7,615 nt of DNA from G020353235 sp035528295 (GTDB lineage Bacteria > Chloroflexota > Dehalococcoidia > Dehalococcoidales > JAUYDJ01): assembly GCA_035528295.1 (NCBI GenBank), contig DATKYY010000068.1, positions 1 to 7,615 of the forward strand, in the 5' to 3' direction. Positions 6,294-7,615 of this stretch are shown here, piece by piece. The notes below the pieces were generated by a model that saw only the letters and a program-made list of their open reading frames with translations, ran no database searches and was not told the DNA's origin. The number at the start of each line of letters is the position of its first letter. Positions within the stretch are counted from its first letter, which is position 1. Made by a program: the position numbers and the translations under genes.

Positions 6294-6385
6294 AAGGAGA
6301 GCCAAAGAGAGGCACTAGGGAGAGTCAAAGAGCGGCGCTAGGGAGAGCCAAAGAGAGGTACTAAGGAGAGTCAAAGAGAGGCGAA
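6294..6385 (+). repeat. Four tandem copies of a 23-bp purine-rich repeat
   Basis: Copies run 6294-6316, 6317-6339, 6340-6362 and 6363-6385. The shared core is A(A/G)GGAGAG(C/T)CAAAGAG, followed by (A/C)GG and, in the first three copies, a variable base pair and CT. The copies alternate C and T at the same core position (C, T, C, T), as if a two-unit block had been duplicated. The fourth copy ends in GAA instead of ACT/GCT and forms the left arm and loop of the following hairpin. The array begins seven bases after the rluD stop. The unit length is not a multiple of three, and there is no sign of coding. Confidence 0.9.
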
Positions 6386-6394
6386 GCCTCTCTT
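6374..6394 (+). terminator. Nine-pair hairpin after rluD, possible terminator
   Basis: AAGAGAGGC (6374-6382) and GCCTCTCTT (6386-6394) form a perfect nine-base-pair stem closed by a GAA triloop. The sequence after it (ACATAATCG) is not T-rich, so this is not a textbook intrinsic terminator. The left arm is part of the last 23-bp repeat. It could end the zinc-finger/lspA/rluD transcript or act as a leader structure for gltX. Confidence 0.35.
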
Positions 6395-6404
6395 ACATAA
6401 TCGT

Positions 6405-6433
6405 TCCCCCTCTCCTGAGTAAGGAGAGGGGGA
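6405..6433 (+). repeat. REP-like palindrome with a 12-pair stem
   Basis: TCCCCCTCTCCT (6405-6416) and AGGAGAGGGGGA (6422-6433) are perfect inverted repeats around a five-base GAGTA loop. They are followed by TACAGGGGGTGAGGTT (6434-6449). From memory, elements with a CCCCTCTCC / GGAGAGGGG stem and a GGGGGTGAGG flank occur as dispersed intergenic repeats in many bacterial genomes, including Chloroflexota. This looks like one of them rather than a gene-specific structure. No T-run follows, so termination is uncertain. Confidence 0.6.
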
Positions 6434-6483
6434 TACAGGGGGTGAGGTTGATAAAATAGTTTCTAGAATCTTGAGAGGTGGGA

Positions 6484-6492
6484 TGGTAGAAT
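6484..6492 (+). promoter_or_regulatory. Extended -10 element directly before gltX
   Basis: TGG-TAGAAT (6484-6492) fits the extended -10 pattern TGn-TAnnnT. No -35 hexamer is found at the proper distance. Eight bases separate it from the gltX ATG at 6501, so transcription starting here would give a leader of at most about two bases. A second TAGAAT occurs at 6464-6469, again without a good -35 element. Confidence 0.4.
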
Positions 6493-6500
6493 AGGTTCAA

Positions 6501-7615
6501 ATGACTAACCCAGTTAGAGTCCGTTTTGCGCCGAGTCCGACCGGTTTTCCCCATGTGGGCAATATCCGCACTGCCCTGTTTAACTGGCTCTTTGCCCGCC
6601 ACTACGGCGGCAAGTTTATTGTCCGCATTGAGGACACCGATGTCACCCGCAAGGTAGAGGGTGCCGTTGAGGCGCTTCTGGACAGCCTGAAGTGGCTGGG
6701 CATGGACTGGGATGAGGGGCCGGAGGTGGGGGGGAAATACGCCCCCTACTTTCAGTCCCAGCGCCTTGATATCTATCAGGAGATGGCCGAGCGCCTTATT
6801 GCCCAGGGAGATGCCTATTACTGCTACTGCTCCCCCCAGCGCCTGGAAGAGATGCGCGCCGAGCAAATGAGGCGAAAGCAGCCGCCGGGCTACGACCGCC
6901 TCTGCCGTGACCTCACTCCCGAAGAGAGGTCAGCCAGAGAGAAAGAGGGCATTACCCCGGTGGTCCGCTTCAAGACCCCGCTTAGCGGTCAGACCGGTTT
7001 CAGCGACTTAATTCGGGGGGAGGTGGTCTTTGACAACAGGACCCTTGATGACTTTATTCTCTTAAAATCAGACGGCTACCCCACCTATCACCTGGCTAAC
7101 GTGGTTGATGACCACCTGATGGCGATAAGCCATGTCCTCCGGGCGGAAGAGTGGCTCTCCAGCGCCCCCCGCCACCGGCTGCTGTATGACGCTTTCAACT
7201 TCAAGCCCCCCCAGTTTGCCCACCTGCCCATGATACTGGGCTCTGACCGCGCCAAGCTGAGCAAAAGGCACGGCGCCGTATCTGTTATAGAGTACAAAGA
7301 GCTCGGCTATCTGCCCGAGGCGATGGTCAACTTCCTGGCTCTGCTCGGCTGGTCTCTGGATGACCGTACCGAGCTTATCCCCCGCCCGGAGCTGGTGGCT
7401 AATTTTTCTCTGGAGCGGGTCAGCCAGACGGCGGCTATCTTTAATCAGGAAAAGCTCAACTGGATGAACGGGGTCTATATCCGCAGTTTGAGTGTGAAAG
7501 ACTTTACCGAAAGAGCCCTTCCCTTTTTAGATAAAGGTCTGCCATCTGAGGTCAGGCGCCCGCTGGATAAAAAATATGTGAGGCAGATTATGCCCCTTAT
7601 TCAGGAGCGGGCCAA
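6501..7615 (+). CDS. gltX: Glutamyl-tRNA synthetase, 3'-truncated by the window edge
   Basis: This cytosolic class I aminoacyl-tRNA synthetase joins glutamate to tRNA-Glu. The first 371 residues are visible, without a frameshift, of a protein that is usually about 470-500 long. The ATP-binding HIGH-type motif is in FAPSPTGFPHVGNIR (9-23, core HVGN). RIEDTD (42-47) and YHLANVVDDH (196-205) are family landmarks, and the KMSKS-type loop is KLSKRHG (252-258). C108 and C110 (YCYC), with C135 in YDRLCR, fit the zinc-binding insertion of many GluRS enzymes. The anticodon-binding helical region has begun by about residue 310. Whether it is discriminating, or also charges tRNA-Gln, cannot be decided here. 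The start is fixed by an in-frame TAG at 6492-6494 and the conserved N-terminus. Only AGG within ATAGGTTCAA precedes it, a weak Shine-Dalgarno sequence at best. Confidence 0.97.
   Translation, partial: MTNPVRVRFAPSPTGFPHVGNIRTALFNWLFARHYGGKFIVRIEDTDVTRKVEGAVEALLDSLKWLGMDWDEGPEVGGKYAPYFQSQRLDIYQEMAERLIAQGDAYYCYCSPQRLEEMRAEQMRRKQPPGYDRLCRDLTPEERSAREKEGITPVVRFKTPLSGQTGFSDLIRGEVVFDNRTLDDFILLKSDGYPTYHLANVVDDHLMAISHVLRAEEWLSSAPRHRLLYDAFNFKPPQFAHLPMILGSDRAKLSKRHGAVSVIEYKELGYLPEAMVNFLALLGWSLDDRTELIPRPELVANFSLERVSQTAAIFNQEKLNWMNGVYIRSLSVKDFTERALPFLDKGLPSEVRRPLDKKYVRQIMPLIQERA

Noticed and set aside
6294..6385. The 23-bp repeats as a CRISPR array
   Set aside because: The copies are directly adjacent with no unique spacers and no cas genes nearby, so this is a plain tandem repeat.
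6287..6500. A T-box riboswitch in front of gltX
   Set aside because: The conserved T-box sequence (AGGGTGGNACCGCG type) and a specifier stem are absent. The similar-looking GAGAGGTGGGATGG at 6473-6486 does not match the core.
6393..6866. A 157-codon minus-strand reading frame over the gltX start
   Set aside because: It is antisense to clear GluRS motifs. Its last residues only translate the palindromic repeat, and no domain is recognisable.

Overview
The window looks like a bacterial chromosome segment of moderate to high GC content carrying mostly housekeeping genes. The gene set (class 1B PyrD, a stand-alone DksA/TraR-type zinc-finger protein next to lspA and an RluD-type synthase, and a bacterial GluRS) and the general sequence style suggest Chloroflexota, perhaps Dehalococcoidia. 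That is an impression from protein resemblance and was not tested. The first 732 bases differ from the rest: they are clearly AT-rich (19 G+C of 60 in 241-300, against 39 of 60 in 1201-1260) and look acquired.

Layout: (1) 1-732, plus strand: the 3' part of an AT-rich gene of unknown function whose C-terminal half resembles a HEPN domain and carries an R-x4-H motif. (2) 768-3535, minus strand: a four-gene unit read right to left, encoding an MTH1187-type thiamine-binding protein, an unrecognised multi-pass membrane protein, a COG1237-type metallo-beta-lactamase-fold hydrolase and dihydroorotate dehydrogenase (pyrD). A good sigma70-type promoter precedes the first gene, and a second one with a perfect TATAAT sits just before the hydrolase. 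(3) 3670-4437, plus strand: a DUF72/YecE-like protein transcribed divergently, with a promoter that places the transcription start at or next to its GTG start codon. (4) 4548-6286, plus strand: a tight cluster of a DksA/TraR-type zinc-finger protein, lspA and an rluD-type pseudouridine synthase, with a 17-base overlap and a 1-base gap. (5) 6287-6500: a 214-base intergenic region with four 23-bp purine-rich tandem repeats, two strong hairpins and an extended -10 element. (6) 6501 to the right edge: the first 371 codons of gltX.

Most genes serve core functions: pyrimidine synthesis, lipoprotein maturation, rRNA modification and tRNA charging. No convincing new multi-gene system is visible. The points most worth a second look are three genes whose -10 element lies 6-9 bases before the start codon without a usable Shine-Dalgarno sequence (candidate leaderless mRNAs), the repeat and hairpin array in front of gltX, the HEPN-like gene at the left edge, and the unknown membrane protein paired with a thiamine-binding protein.
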